From assembly GCF_022448905.1 (NCBI RefSeq), contig NZ_JAKVCW010000010.1, forward strand, positions 1-64,000: DNA of 64,000 nucleotides, read 5' to 3'. Below, piece after piece: positions 55,001 through 63,853 of the stretch (position 1 is its first letter; each line of letters begins with the position of its first letter). Source of the DNA: Shimia sp. GTDB lineage: Bacteria > Pseudomonadota > Alphaproteobacteria > Rhodobacterales > Rhodobacteraceae. The notes under the pieces are model-generated. The model worked only from the letters and a program-made list of their open reading frames with translations, had not been told where the DNA came from and ran no database searches. The position numbers and the translations under genes were made by a program.

Positions 55001-55354
55001 ATGACCGGCTATCTGACCACCCATGTTCTGGACACCGCCCGTGGCTGCCCTGCTGAGGGCCTGAAAATTGATCTCTACCGGATCGAGGGCGAGACCCGCA
55101 CCAAACTCAAATCCTTGGTCACCAATGATGACGGCCGCACCGACGAGCAAATCCTGCCCGCCGCAGAATTTGCCACCGGTGAATATGAGCTGATCTTCCA
55201 CGCCGGGGCCTATCTGGACGCCTGCGGCACCCCGCCGGAAGAGCCACGTTTCCTTGATGTGGTGCCGATCCGCTTTGGCATGTCGGAAGCCTCGCACTAC
55301 CACGTGCCGCTGCTGCTCTCCCCGTTTGGTTACTCCACATATCGCGGCAGCTAA
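55001..55354 (+). CDS. uraH: 5-Hydroxyisourate hydrolase (transthyretin-like)
   Basis: This 117-residue enzyme hydrolyses 5-hydroxyisourate, the product of urate oxidation. The catalytic N-terminal [23 protein letters not shown] and the C-terminal YRGS motif (residues 114-117) mark HIUase rather than vertebrate transthyretin. CAGGAG precedes the ATG. It lies 192 bases before puuD on the same strand, with a terminator between them, so the two may be separate transcripts. Confidence 0.93.
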   Translation: MTGYLTTHVLDTARGCPAEGLKIDLYRIEGETRTKLKSLVTNDDGRTDEQILPAAEFATGEYELIFHAGAYLDACGTPPEEPRFLDVVPIRFGMSEASHYHVPLLLSPFGYSTYRGS

Positions 55355-55377
55355 GGCTCTCGAAAAAAACAGTTTTG

Positions 55378-55412
55378 CAAAGGCGCGCTCCGGTTTCGGA
55401 CGCGCCTTTATT
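55378..55412 (+). terminator. Terminator of uraH
   Basis: AAAGGCGCG and CGCGCCTTT arms, with inner TCCG / CGGA, are followed by TATTCT, 24 bases after the uraH stop. Confidence 0.75.
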
Positions 55413-55545
55413 CTATGCGACCTGAACTAACATGGCGGGTTTTTATTGTTCTGAATTTTTTGATACTGCTTGGCATTTAGAGGGAATTACGAACAAAGGC
55501 CCGGTCGCGTAGACTGTACCAAATACGAATCTAGGGGAGACCGCC

Positions 55546-56781
55546 ATGTACGATATGGCAATTTTGTGGGACTGGATCGCGTTCTCGGTGCGCTGGCTAC
55601 ACGTCATCACCGCCATGGCTTGGATTGGCGCGTCGTTCTATTTCATCGCATTGGATCTGATGCTGAAACCGGCCAAACACCTGCCCGAAGGTGCTTATGG
55701 TGAAGAATGGGAAGTGCACGGCGGCGGCTTCTATCACACCGTAAAATACCTCGTGGCCCCGTCTGAGATGCCGGAGCACCTGACCTGGCACAAATGGCAG
55801 AGCTACACCACATGGCTCTCTGGCGCGGCGCTGTTGATGATTGTCTACTGGGTCGGCGGTGAGCTCTTCTTGCTGGACCCAACCAAAGCAGACCTGAGCC
55901 TGTTCCAGGGCATCCTGATCTCCGGCGGCTCCTTGACTATTGGTTGGCTAGCCTATGATTTTATGTGCAAATCCAAGCTCAGCGAGCAGCCAACCCTGCT
56001 GATGCTGCTGCTGTTTGCCATCCTCGTGGTGATGTCCTGGGGCTACAACCAGATCTTCACCGGCCGTGCCGCGCTGCTGCACCTGGGGGCCTTCACCGCC
56101 ACCATAATGACCGCAAACGTGTTCTTCCAGATCATGCCGAACCAGCGCATTGTGGTGGACGATTTGAAAAACGGCCGCACGCCGGATGCCAAATACGGCA
56201 AGATCGCCAAGGTGCGGTCCACCCACAACAACTACCTGACCCTGCCGGTGGTGTTCCTGATGCTGTCCAACCACTACCCGCTGGCCTTCGCCACTGAGTA
56301 CGCTTGGATCATCGCCAGCCTGATCTTCTTGACCGGCGTCACCATCCGCCACTACTTCAACACCATGCATCGTACTGGCAAAGGCCCGCTCTGGACCTGG
56401 CTGATCACCGCGCTGCTGATGGTGGCCATCGCCTGGCTCTCCACTGCGCAAACTGGCGAAACCTACGAGGAATCCGAAGCCCGCGAACTGACCGCGTATG
56501 AGCAAAAGTTTGCCTCGGCAGAGGCCTTTGAGGAAGCATACTACGCTGTGCTCGGCAACTGTTCTATGTGCCATGCGCGTGAGCCCTCGTGGGAGGGGTT
56601 GCACTGGGCTCCCAAGGGGGTGGTGCTGGAAACCGAGGCCGATGTGGCGCGCCATGCCGAGCAGATCTATCTGCAAGCGGGCCGCACCCACGCCATGCCA
56701 CCGCCCAACGCGATCGAGATGGATCAGGAAAGCCGTGATTTGATCGTCGCCTGGATCAAGGAGGTTCGTAACGGCGGGTGA
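55546..56781 (+). CDS. puuD: PuuD, membrane-bound urate hydroxylase with cytochrome c domain
   Basis: This 411-residue protein has about seven or eight membrane segments (WLHVITAMAWIGASFYFIALDLM at the start) and a C-terminal cytochrome c domain with the haem motif CSMCH at residues 339-343. PuuD oxidises urate to 5-hydroxyisourate and passes electrons to the respiratory chain instead of making H2O2. It is placed just downstream of uraH, which acts on its product. GGGGAGA precedes the ATG. Confidence 0.93.
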   Translation: MYDMAILWDWIAFSVRWLHVITAMAWIGASFYFIALDLMLKPAKHLPEGAYGEEWEVHGGGFYHTVKYLVAPSEMPEHLTWHKWQSYTTWLSGAALLMIVYWVGGELFLLDPTKADLSLFQGILISGGSLTIGWLAYDFMCKSKLSEQPTLLMLLLFAILVVMSWGYNQIFTGRAALLHLGAFTATIMTANVFFQIMPNQRIVVDDLKNGRTPDAKYGKIAKVRSTHNNYLTLPVVFLMLSNHYPLAFATEYAWIIASLIFLTGVTIRHYFNTMHRTGKGPLWTWLITALLMVAIAWLSTAQTGETYEESEARELTAYEQKFASAEAFEEAYYAVLGNCSMCHAREPSWEGLHWAPKGVVLETEADVARHAEQIYLQAGRTHAMPPPNAIEMDQESRDLIVAWIKEVRNGG

Positions 56782-56808
56782 GGTCAGACGAATGTATCGG
56801 GTAGAAAT

Positions 56809-56831
56809 GGGCGCGCTGTGCGCCCTTTTTT
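56809..56831 (+). terminator. Terminator of puuD
   Basis: GGGCGC and GCGCCC form a 6-bp stem with a 5-base loop, followed by TTTTTT, 27 bases after the stop. Confidence 0.88.
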
Positions 56832-56841
56832 GTGTGAAACG

Positions 56842-57363
56842 CTATCGGTTTGTTACGGTCGAGCAAGGGGACGGGAAGTCAATGACGTGACCATAGTCGC
56901 TTGGCTTTAAGCTCACGCCGACCATCACAAATTCGATTGTGTCCCGGTCGCCAGCCATTGGGAGGTAGAGTTCGGATGTGCTGCGAAAAGATGTGAGCGG
57001 ACCGGTGTAGGGCAAAGCAATGTGGAGCGGCAGCGGATCTGTCGCAGCCAGCACAAAAGCCCCCCACATTTTTGAGCCGGGTCCTTTGCCGGGGTGGTCG
57101 GACAGCTTTGTTCCGGTAAAGACCTTACTCAGCGTCTTTTTGAGTTTGCTGCGTACATAGAGTCCTTTGAAGTCAATTGGTTCCCCGGTGCGGGAGCGCA
57201 GTACTTCGTAAATCGATAAGATGCCTGGTTGGGTTTGCGGACATGGCAATCCGATGTTCTTGAGCCGCGGCATTGCAGCACCCAGGGCCGCATCGCGCCA
57301 GATGAAATACAGTTGTTTCAGCTCGGGTTCGAGCCTTGCAACCGAGAAGTTGGAGCCTGTCAT
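56842..57363 (-). CDS. Uncharacterised protein, possible PAS_5-like
   Basis: This 173-residue soluble protein has no signal peptide or membrane segment. It starts with EPELKQLYFIWRDAALGAAMPRLKNIG, and the C-terminal part reads DRDTIEFVMVGVSLKP. The order of an aromatic-rich N-terminus and a late GD-RDTIEFVMVGV strand resembles the PAS_5 proteins common in alphaproteobacteria, but the match is weak. The start at 57363 has no strong ribosome site. The gene is convergent with puuD. Function is unknown. Confidence 0.55.
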   Translation of the reverse strand: MTGSNFSVARLEPELKQLYFIWRDAALGAAMPRLKNIGLPCPQTQPGILSIYEVLRSRTGEPIDFKGLYVRSKLKKTLSKVFTGTKLSDHPGKGPGSKMWGAFVLAATDPLPLHIALPYTGPLTSFRSTSELYLPMAGDRDTIEFVMVGVSLKPSDYGHVIDFPSPCSTVTNR

Positions 57364-57552
57364 GTGCTGTGTGGTCTCTTTTTGGTGGTCCTTTTTCTGT
57401 CACGCGAACGATGCGCCCTCCCAAAACCCCGGACGCACGCGAGGAATCCCCTTCCTGCGTTGATGTAGCGTAGCACAAAAATGCATCACGCGGACTTTGG
57501 AGCGAAATCACATCCGCAACTCTTTGTGAACATTGAGAAAAGGAGGCGGCGA

Positions 57553-57570
57553 GACCAGCTTACACTGGTC
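57553..57570 (-). terminator. Hairpin after the tRNA gene
   Basis: On the minus strand GACCAG-TGTAAG-CTGGTC is followed by a CT-rich stretch ending in CCTTTT. It lies 12 bases after the tRNA 3' end. This is a weak terminator candidate. Confidence 0.4.
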
Positions 57571-57582
57571 AGTGCTCATAAG

Positions 57583-57659
57583 TGGCGACCCCTGAAGGAC
57601 TCGAACCCTCAACCTGCTGATTAGAAGTCAGCTGCTCTATCCAGTTGAGCTAAGGGGCC
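57583..57659 (-). tRNA. tRNA-Arg (anticodon UCU)
   Basis: The minus-strand sequence folds as a cloverleaf of 77 bases with encoded CCA. The acceptor stem GGCCCCT pairs with AGGGGTC, discriminator G. The anticodon stem is GCTGA / TCAGC with loop CTTCTAA, so the anticodon is TCT, reading AGA/AGG arginine codons. The T-arm contains GGTTCGAGTCC. These codons are rare in this GC-rich genome. Confidence 0.95.
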
Positions 57660-57699
57660 ATCGCCAAACGGCCAGCAGGTCGCCCTGCGCCGTCACCTT

Positions 57700-57724
57700 T
57701 CTAATAGCCGCGCCAGCTTGTCAA
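57700..57724 (-). promoter_or_regulatory. Possible tRNA-Arg promoter
   Basis: On the minus strand TTGACA (57719-57724) is followed 15 bases later by TAGAAA, giving a usable but short-spaced sigma70-type promoter about 40 bases before the tRNA 5' end. Confidence 0.35.
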
Positions 57725-57767
57725 CGGCGCGGGAAGGAAAAGTGGAAAACCAGTGCCGCAGGCCCTC

Positions 57768-58523
57768 TTATCCCGGCAACACTTCGGTGCCTTTGCTGGC
57801 GCAGACCTCGGCCAATGTGTCAGGGATTTCATCCGTGTAGAGCCGGGCGACGTCGGCAAAATCCAAGATCTTCGCCGGGGCGTTGCGTTGGAACTTGGAG
57901 TGATCCGCCAAGAGCCAGGTTTCCCGCGCACCAGCCAGAGCGGCGTGGGACACAGCAATCTCGTCGATGTCAAAATCATAGGCCACGCCGGTCTCCGACA
58001 CCGCAGAACAGCCGAGGATGGCATAGTCAAAGGCAAAGTCGCGCACCATGCGCGCCGCCACAGGACCTACCAGTCCGCCGTCTTCCGCGCGGGGGCGCCC
58101 ACCGGTCAAAAGCACGTTGCACCGCGCGTTGCCGGACAAAATCCGCGCCACATTGAGGTTGTTGGTCACCACCAATAACCCATCGTGGCCCAGCAATGCG
58201 CTGGCCAGTGCCTCGGTGCTGGTGCCGATGTTTATGAACAGAGCGGAGCCATTGGGGATGTCCGCCGCACAGCGGGCCGCCATCGCTGCCTTGGCATCCG
58301 CGTTCACGCGCCCGCGTTCTTCATAAGCAATGTTGCGCACACCGGAGGGCAAAACCGCACCACCATGTACCCGCTCCAGCCGCCCGGCATTGGCCATTTC
58401 ATTGAGGTCGCGGCGAATGGTCTGCACGGTCACATCAAAATGCGCCGCCAGACCTTCGACGGTAACTTTGCCCTCGCTGCGGGCGATTTCGAGGATTTCT
58501 CTCTCGCGAAAACTGCTCAGCAT
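57768..58523 (-). CDS. glpR: GlpR, DeoR family repressor of glycerol metabolism
   Basis: This 251-residue DeoR-type repressor has the N-terminal helix-turn-helix REREILEIARSEGKVTVEGLAAHFDVTVQTIRRDLNEMANAGRLERVHGGA and a C-terminal sugar-phosphate-binding domain with NIGTSTEALASALL. It is divergent from glpD, which supports the glycerol-3-phosphate role. The ATG at 58523 matches the normal family start; an in-frame ATG further upstream lies within the control region. GlpR normally loosens from DNA when glycerol 3-phosphate binds. Confidence 0.92.
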   Translation of the reverse strand: MLSSFREREILEIARSEGKVTVEGLAAHFDVTVQTIRRDLNEMANAGRLERVHGGAVLPSGVRNIAYEERGRVNADAKAAMAARCAADIPNGSALFINIGTSTEALASALLGHDGLLVVTNNLNVARILSGNARCNVLLTGGRPRAEDGGLVGPVAARMVRDFAFDYAILGCSAVSETGVAYDFDIDEIAVSHAALAGARETWLLADHSKFQRNAPAKILDFADVARLYTDEIPDTLAEVCASKGTEVLPG

Positions 58524-58585
58524 GTTCGTTACTTTTCGTTTGTGCTCCCCCTCAGTGGCAGGCGGATGGCACGTTTTCAACGAAA
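58522..58585. promoter_or_regulatory. Candidate GlpR operators between glpR and glpD
   Basis: TTCGTT occurs twice as a direct repeat 10 bp apart (58525-58530 and 58535-58540) within ATGTTCGTTACTTTTCGTTT, and an inverted copy lies at 58578-58585 (AACGAAAA). The first overlaps the glpR start codon, which would fit autoregulation. ATGTTCGAAGG near 58650 is a further half-site at the glpD start. Confidence 0.5.
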
Positions 58586-58667
58586 ATTATCCATACCACG
58601 CGGAATTTCCTTGACCGAATGCGCGTTTTGGGTTCGTAAAGGTGCGAAAATGTTCGAAGGTGTTCTT

Positions 58668-60251
58668 ATGGAAGCGCAAACAGAAAATCCGGTGGATCTT
58701 TTTGTCATTGGTGGCGGTATCAACGGCTGTGGCATCGCGCGGGACGCGGCCGGGCGGGGGCTCTCGGTGGAGCTGGCCGAAATGAACGATCTGGCCTGGG
58801 CCACATCCTCGGCCTCGACCAAGCTGTTCCACGGTGGTCTGCGGTACCTCGAGTATTTCGAAGTCCGTTTGGTGCGTGAGGCGCTGATTGAGCGCGAAAC
58901 CCTGCTGCGCGCCATGCCCCACATCAGCTGGCCGATGCGCTTTGTGCTGCCGATGCACAAGGACATGCGCTTTGAAAACGACACGCCGACCTCCAAACTT
59001 CTAAGCTTGGTCATGCCGTGGATGAAAGGCCGTCGTCCCAGCTGGCTGATCCGCATGGGGCTTTTCATGTATGACCACCTCGGTGGCCGCAAAATCCTGC
59101 CCGGCACCCGCACGGTGGATCTGACAATCGACGAAGCAGGCGCACCGCTGCAGGAGAAGTTTGTGAAAGCCTTTGAATACTCCGACTGTTGGGTCGAGGA
59201 CAGCCGTCTTGTGGTGTTAAACGCCCGGGATGCAGAGGCGCGTGGGGCCACCATCCGCACCCGCACCAAGGTGATCTCCGCGCAACGTGGCGACAACTTC
59301 TGGCACATCGAGATGGAGGACGTCGACACCGGCGCGCGTCGCACCATCCGTGCCAAGGCGCTGGTCAATGCGGGTGGCCCCTGGGTGGCCGATGTCATTC
59401 GCGGCGTGATCCAGCAGAATTCCTCCGCTGGCGTGCGTTTGGTACGCGGCAGCCACATTGTCACCAAACGCCTGTTTGACCACGACCGCTGCTACTTCTT
59501 CCAAGGCAGCGACGGCCGCATCATCTTTGCCATTCCCTATCAGGAAGACTTCACCCTCATCGGCACCACCGATCAGGAACACACCCACGCCGACGTGGCC
59601 CCAACCTGCACCGATGAAGAGGCGCAGTACCTCTGCGACTTCGCGTCTAACTACTTCAAGAAGCCGGTCACCATGGAAGACATCGTCTGGCGCTACTCTG
59701 GTGTGCGCCCACTCTATGACGATGGAGCATCTTCGGCACAGGCAGCCACCCGTGACTACGTCTTGAAACTGGACGAAAGCGGCGCCCCGGTGCTCAACAT
59801 CTTTGGCGGCAAGATCACCACCTACCGCAAGCTGGCCGAAGCGGCGATGGAAAAGCTTACGCCATTCTTCCCAGAGGCCGCAGCCCCCTGGACTGCGGGC
59901 GTAGCGATGCCCGGCGGGGACTTTGAAGTGCATCAGGTGGGTGACAAGATTGCCGAGTTGCAACGCGACTACCCCTTCCTGACCGATGCCTGGGCCAAGC
60001 GTTTGATCCGTGCCTACGGCACCGAAGCGCCTGAGATGCTCGGAGCCGCAAAATCTGCTGCTGATTTGGGCGCAGACTTTGGCGCAACCCTGACCGCCGT
60101 CGAGGTCGACTGGCTCATGGCGAAGGAATACGCGCGCGCCGCTGCCGATGTGGTTTGGCGCCGCTCCAAGCTCGGTCTACGCCTCAACGCGCAGCAAATT
60201 GCTGCCATCGACAGCTATATGGCTGCGGCGCGGCAAAAAGCCTCCGCCTGA
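58668..60251 (+). CDS. glpD: Aerobic glycerol-3-phosphate dehydrogenase
   Basis: This 527-residue FAD enzyme oxidises glycerol 3-phosphate to dihydroxyacetone phosphate at the membrane and feeds the quinone pool. The FAD motif is LFVIGGGINGCGIARDAAGRG near the N-terminus, followed by the family block SSASTKLFHGGLRYLEYFEVRLVREAL and the substrate-region GGKITTYRKLAEAAMEKL. The start at 58668 follows GAAGG at 8 bases; an ATG six codons upstream also has a good site. Very long in-frame starts further upstream would run through glpR and are not believable. Confidence 0.94.
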   Translation: MEAQTENPVDLFVIGGGINGCGIARDAAGRGLSVELAEMNDLAWATSSASTKLFHGGLRYLEYFEVRLVREALIERETLLRAMPHISWPMRFVLPMHKDMRFENDTPTSKLLSLVMPWMKGRRPSWLIRMGLFMYDHLGGRKILPGTRTVDLTIDEAGAPLQEKFVKAFEYSDCWVEDSRLVVLNARDAEARGATIRTRTKVISAQRGDNFWHIEMEDVDTGARRTIRAKALVNAGGPWVADVIRGVIQQNSSAGVRLVRGSHIVTKRLFDHDRCYFFQGSDGRIIFAIPYQEDFTLIGTTDQEHTHADVAPTCTDEEAQYLCDFASNYFKKPVTMEDIVWRYSGVRPLYDDGASSAQAATRDYVLKLDESGAPVLNIFGGKITTYRKLAEAAMEKLTPFFPEAAAPWTAGVAMPGGDFEVHQVGDKIAELQRDYPFLTDAWAKRLIRAYGTEAPEMLGAAKSAADLGADFGATLTAVEVDWLMAKEYARAAADVVWRRSKLGLRLNAQQIAAIDSYMAAARQKASA

Positions 60252-60294
60252 GGCCCAACCGAGAATTGATCTTTGCGCCTCATCGGCCTATACG

Positions 60295-60325
60295 AAGCCC
60301 GCACGATGCTGTTGTGCGGGCTTTT
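60295..60325 (+). terminator. Terminator of glpD
   Basis: AAGCCCGCAC and GTGCGGGCTT form a perfect 10-bp stem around a 9-base loop, followed by TTGAG. It lies 44 bases after the stop; the short T-run makes it slightly weaker than the others. Confidence 0.75.
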
Positions 60326-60431
60326 GAGTCTGCGCGAGGGCGGAGGAGAACCATTCGGATTTTGTCAGGTCATCCCGACCTGATCCCGCAAGTCACAGAA
60401 CACCCCTGACGCAAAAAAGGTAGTGAGAAAC

Positions 60432-62648
60432 ATGGCTGATAAAAAATCGCCCGACATATTGTATACCATTGTAGACGAAGCGCCTGAGCTGGCCTCCGCC
60501 TCCTTCCTGCCGATCATTCGCAAGTTTGTTTCCGCCGCTGGTATCACCGTTGGCACCCCGGACATTTCCCTTGCCGGTCGCATCATCGCCACCTTCCCGG
60601 AAAACCTGACCGACGATCAGCGTCAGTCTGACGATCTGGCCGCGCTGGGCGAACTGGTGAAGACCCCAGACGCCAACGTCATCAAGCTGCCAAACATTTC
60701 CGCTTCCGTGCCACAGCTGGTTGCGGCCATCGAAGAGCTGCAAGGGCAGGGCTACAACATCCCGTCTTACCCGGAAGACCCGCAGTCTGACGAAGAAAAA
60801 GCCATCCGCGCACGTTACGACGGCATCAAAGGCTCCGCCGTGAACCCGGTGCTGCGCGAAGGCAACTCTGACCGCCGCTCCGCCCGTGCGGTGAAGAACT
60901 TCGCCCAAAACAACCCACACTCCATGGGCGCATGGGAAGGCACGTCGAAGACCAAAGTGTCTTCCATGCCGGGCAACGACTTCTACGCAAACGAAGTTTC
61001 CGCCACCATCTCCGCCGAACAGGAGGGTGACGCGAAGATCGAATTTGTCGCCAAAGACGGCGCCGTGACCGTGCTCAAAGACAGCTACCCGCTGGAAGAA
61101 GGCACTGTGGCTGACGCGACCTTCATGTCCGCTTCTGCACTGGGCAGCTTCCTTGCAGACGCGATTGAAGACACCAAATCTGACGGCACCATGTTCTCCC
61201 TGCACATGAAAGCCACCATGATGAAGGTCTCCGACCCCATCATCTTCGGCCACGCGGTGAAAGCATGGCTCGGCCCAGTTTGGGACGCACACGGCGAAGC
61301 CATCGCAGCCGCTGGCGGCTCCCCGAACTCCGGTCTGGGTGCGGTTCTGGCCGCGATCGATACTCTGGACAACGCCGACGCCATCAAAGCCGAGATCGCC
61401 GCGCTGGACCGTCCGTCCATGTACATGGTCGACTCGGACCGCGGCATCACCAACCTGCACGTGCCCTCCGATGTGATCATCGACGCCTCCATGCCGGCTG
61501 TGATCCGCGCAGGCGGCAAAGGCTGGGACGAAGCGGGCAACAAGGGTGACACCAACTGTGTGATCCCAGATCGCTGCTACGCGTCCGTCTATGATGAAAC
61601 CATCAACTTCTTCAAAGCCAACGGCGCGCTCGACGTGACCACCGCAGGTTCCGTGGCCAACGTGGGTCTGATGGCGCAGAAGGCTGAAGAGTACGGCTCT
61701 CACCCAACCACGTTTGAAGCCCCAGCAGCGGGTTCCATCCGCATCGTTCTGGAAAACGGCGACGTGCTGCACTCCCACGATGTAGAGACAGGCGACATCT
61801 GGCGCTCCTGCACCGTGAAGAAAGCCCCAATCGAGAACTGGATCGAGCTGGCGATGGACCGTCAGCGCCTGACCGGGTCCGAGGCGATCTTCTGGCTGGA
61901 CGCAAACCGCGCCCATGATGCCGAGCTGATCAAATACGTGACTCCGGCGCTCGAGGCGGCTGGCAAAGCCGACCTGTTTCAGATCATGGCGCCTCGCGAA
62001 GCCACCGCGCAGTCGCTGAAAACCATCACCGCAGGCAACGACAGCATCGCCATCACCGGCAACGTGCTGCGTGATTACCTGACCGACCTCTTCCCGATCC
62101 TCGAGCTGGGCACCTCTGCCAAAATGCTCTCCATCGTGAAGCTGATGAAAGGTGGCGGCCTGTTTGAAACCGGCGCTGGTGGTTCGGCGCCAAAGCACGT
62201 GCAGCAACTGGTCGAAGAAAACCACCTGCGCTGGGACTCCATGGGTGAGTTCTGTGCCCTTGGTGAAAGCCTGAACTTCCTCGCGGACGTCAAAGGCAAC
62301 GCCAAAGCCGGTATTCTGGGTGTCGCTGCCGAAGCCGCGACCCAAGGCATTCTGGACGACAACCGTTCGCCATCGCGCAAAGTCGGCCAGCCGGACAACC
62401 GCGACAGCCACTACTGGTTCGCCCGCTACTGGGCCGACGCGCTGGCAGCACAGTCTGACGACGCCGATCTCGCAGCGGAATTCGCAGGCGTGGCCAAAGC
62501 CTTGGCAGACGGCGAAGAGGCTATCCTGGCCGAACTCGCAGCGGCCCAAGGCCCAGCAGCCGACATCGGCGGCTACTTCCGCCCATCGGTGGAGCTGAAA
62601 GCCAAAGTCATGCGCCCAAGCGCCACCCTGAACGCGATCATCGGCTAA
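60432..62648 (+). CDS. icd: Monomeric NADP-dependent isocitrate dehydrogenase (type II)
   Basis: This 738-residue enzyme of the TCA cycle converts isocitrate to 2-oxoglutarate. It belongs to the large monomeric type, not the dimeric ~415-residue type. Landmarks include [36 protein letters not shown] N-terminus, [27 protein letters not shown] and [34 protein letters not shown] near the C-terminus. The ATG at 60432 is preferred over the GTG at 60423, which lies too close to AAGG. It stands alone with its own terminator. Confidence 0.95.
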   Translation: MADKKSPDILYTIVDEAPELASASFLPIIRKFVSAAGITVGTPDISLAGRIIATFPENLTDDQRQSDDLAALGELVKTPDANVIKLPNISASVPQLVAAIEELQGQGYNIPSYPEDPQSDEEKAIRARYDGIKGSAVNPVLREGNSDRRSARAVKNFAQNNPHSMGAWEGTSKTKVSSMPGNDFYANEVSATISAEQEGDAKIEFVAKDGAVTVLKDSYPLEEGTVADATFMSASALGSFLADAIEDTKSDGTMFSLHMKATMMKVSDPIIFGHAVKAWLGPVWDAHGEAIAAAGGSPNSGLGAVLAAIDTLDNADAIKAEIAALDRPSMYMVDSDRGITNLHVPSDVIIDASMPAVIRAGGKGWDEAGNKGDTNCVIPDRCYASVYDETINFFKANGALDVTTAGSVANVGLMAQKAEEYGSHPTTFEAPAAGSIRIVLENGDVLHSHDVETGDIWRSCTVKKAPIENWIELAMDRQRLTGSEAIFWLDANRAHDAELIKYVTPALEAAGKADLFQIMAPREATAQSLKTITAGNDSIAITGNVLRDYLTDLFPILELGTSAKMLSIVKLMKGGGLFETGAGGSAPKHVQQLVEENHLRWDSMGEFCALGESLNFLADVKGNAKAGILGVAAEAATQGILDDNRSPSRKVGQPDNRDSHYWFARYWADALAAQSDDADLAAEFAGVAKALADGEEAILAELAAAQGPAADIGGYFRPSVELKAKVMRPSATLNAIIG

Positions 62649-62674
62649 GGCCGACGCGTTAGGTTGACACAAGG

Positions 62675-62703
62675 AAGCCGCCCTGAAAGGGGCGGCTTTC
62701 TTA
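62675..62703 (+). terminator. Terminator of icd
   Basis: AAGCCGCCC and GGGCGGCTT form a 9-bp stem with a 6-base loop, followed by TCTTAT, 27 bases after the icd stop. Confidence 0.88.
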
Positions 62704-62790
62704 TGCGCTTTGTCATCTCCGTATGGACTTCCTGATCTGCAAGTGCATCCTTGCCCTACTCAGGCCATTGGCCCCAAGCGGAGTATCGAG

Positions 62791-63015
62791 TTGCGTCACC
62801 TCTTGAGCGGCATTCCTTATTTGGTTGTTTTTCCGGTGCTGGTCTTTGCCGCGACCGGTGTCCTCACTCTAATGTTGATGAAGTTTGATGTCGCGATGCA
62901 GGATGCCCTGTTGTCCCCGATGTGGTTGCCCATTCTCGCGGTCTTATCCTTCGGCTTGTTTTTCGGCTGTTGGCGGTGGTGTCTGGAATGGGTGAAGCTT
63001 ACGAAGCGCTTTTGA
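62791..63015 (+). CDS. Small two-segment membrane protein, unknown
   Basis: A TTG start at 62791 with AGCGGAG 7 bases upstream gives 74 residues with two hydrophobic helices: IPYLVVFPVLVFAATGVLTLMLM and WLPILAVLSFGLFFGCWRWCLEW. The frame is open back to a TTG at 62710, but the extra part looks non-coding and lies in the icd terminator zone. I do not recognise the family. It is isolated between icd and the HTH gene. Confidence 0.5.
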   Translation: MRHLLSGIPYLVVFPVLVFAATGVLTLMLMKFDVAMQDALLSPMWLPILAVLSFGLFFGCWRWCLEWVKLTKRF

Positions 63016-63243
63016 TGCGCCTCAACAGGGCCAGCGCCCGACTGCGGGTGTGCGCACCGAATCCGCAACCTGTCGCTTAATCCCAGCCAAACGCATCCAA
63101 GGTTTCACCCTGTCACGACACGCACAAAAGCGCACGCCCATCTGGTCGGTCGTACGCTGGCTGGGCGGGACACGCCTCTCTTCCAATCCCCCAACATTCC
63201 CTCTATGAAACACTATAACACCCCCCATCAGGACCCCACGCCC

Positions 63244-63516
63244 ATGACCACGCTCACCATCGACCCGCAACGCCTCAAAACCGTGCGCAAGGCGCGTAAG
63301 CTGGGCCGTCCGAAACTCGCGAAACTGATAAACCTCACCGAGCGCCAGCTGACCAAGCTGGAAACCGCCAAAACCGCGACTCTGCCGGAACCCGCCGTCC
63401 TACGCCTCGCCACAGCACTGCAAATCCCGACGCAGGCCCTCACAGGCGAGCTACCCCTGATTGAAGACGACCTCAAACCTGTGCAACACACCTGCACCAG
63501 CGGCTGTTGCGGGTAA
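63244..63516 (+). CDS. Small XRE-like helix-turn-helix protein
   Basis: This 90-residue protein has an HTH_XRE-like region: RLKTVRKARKLGRPKLAKLINLTERQLTKLETAKTATLPEPAVLRLATALQIPTQALTG. The C-terminus ends in a short cysteine cluster HTCTSGCCG, an unusual feature that could bind metal. The start is uncertain; ATGs at 63244 and 63205 lack clear ribosome sites. Codon use is less GC-biased at some positions than neighbouring genes. It has no partner gene nearby. Confidence 0.65.
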   Translation: MTTLTIDPQRLKTVRKARKLGRPKLAKLINLTERQLTKLETAKTATLPEPAVLRLATALQIPTQALTGELPLIEDDLKPVQHTCTSGCCG

Positions 63517-63594
63517 TCTCAAGCATCAAAATCGCTTTGCGCGCGTGACAGGGACATCTCCAGAGTCCTTAGATTCTCGCCCCCACCAAAATAT

Positions 63595-63697
63595 CTCGCA
63601 CAATGCGCCATTGTCGCCTCTGCTGAATACTTTGACGGGAATTCTGAAGGCGGATTGTGTCGGCGCTACCATGTTTGTTCTGTAACCATTGTGCGAG
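63595..63697. repeat. Perfect 11-bp inverted repeat flanking 81 bases upstream of a small ORF
   Basis: CTCGCACAATG (63595-63605) and CATTGTGCGAG (63687-63697) are exact reverse complements. Inside them CGCC near 63606 and GGCG near 63662 can pair further. It ends 7 bases before a 41-residue hydrophobic ORF. It may be a leader RNA structure, a small RNA, or a short MITE-like element; no direct repeats were seen. Confidence 0.45.
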
Positions 63698-63704
63698 AAC
63701 AGAC

Positions 63705-63830
63705 ATGAAACAAATAAGAGACTACTGCCGCCGGCATTCCTGGTGTGGCGACCTCAAAGTCGCTGCTGTGTTTCTGGGACTTGCCGCACTCGCCGCACTC
63801 ATCGTGCTGCAAACCGTGCCGTCAACTTGA
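63705..63830 (+). CDS. Small hydrophobic peptide, 41 residues
   Basis: The ATG at 63705 opens a 41-residue ORF with a basic N-terminus (MKQIRDYCRRHSWCGDLK) and one hydrophobic helix (VAAVFLGLAALAALIVLQTV). The stop is at 63828-63830, followed by a hairpin. The charge layout is that of a single-span N-in peptide, as for small membrane regulators or type I toxins. It has no strong ribosome site (GAGAAC upstream). There is no homologue I recognise, so coding is not proven. Confidence 0.4.
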   Translation: MKQIRDYCRRHSWCGDLKVAAVFLGLAALAALIVLQTVPST

Positions 63831-63853
63831 TCGGCAATTGACACCAAAGCAAA

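Noticed and set aside
57583..57659. tRNA-Arg as an integration site for a genomic island
   Set aside because: No integrase, direct repeat of the tRNA 3' end or shift in base composition is visible on either side.
58185..58667. N-terminal extension of glpD through glpR
   Set aside because: It would read across the divergent repressor and the operator region; the family start with GlpD motif lies at 58668.
60393..62672. Long open frame antisense to icd (759 codons)
   Set aside because: It is a shadow of the strongly biased icd codons; the translated product shows no domain and ends at the icd boundaries.
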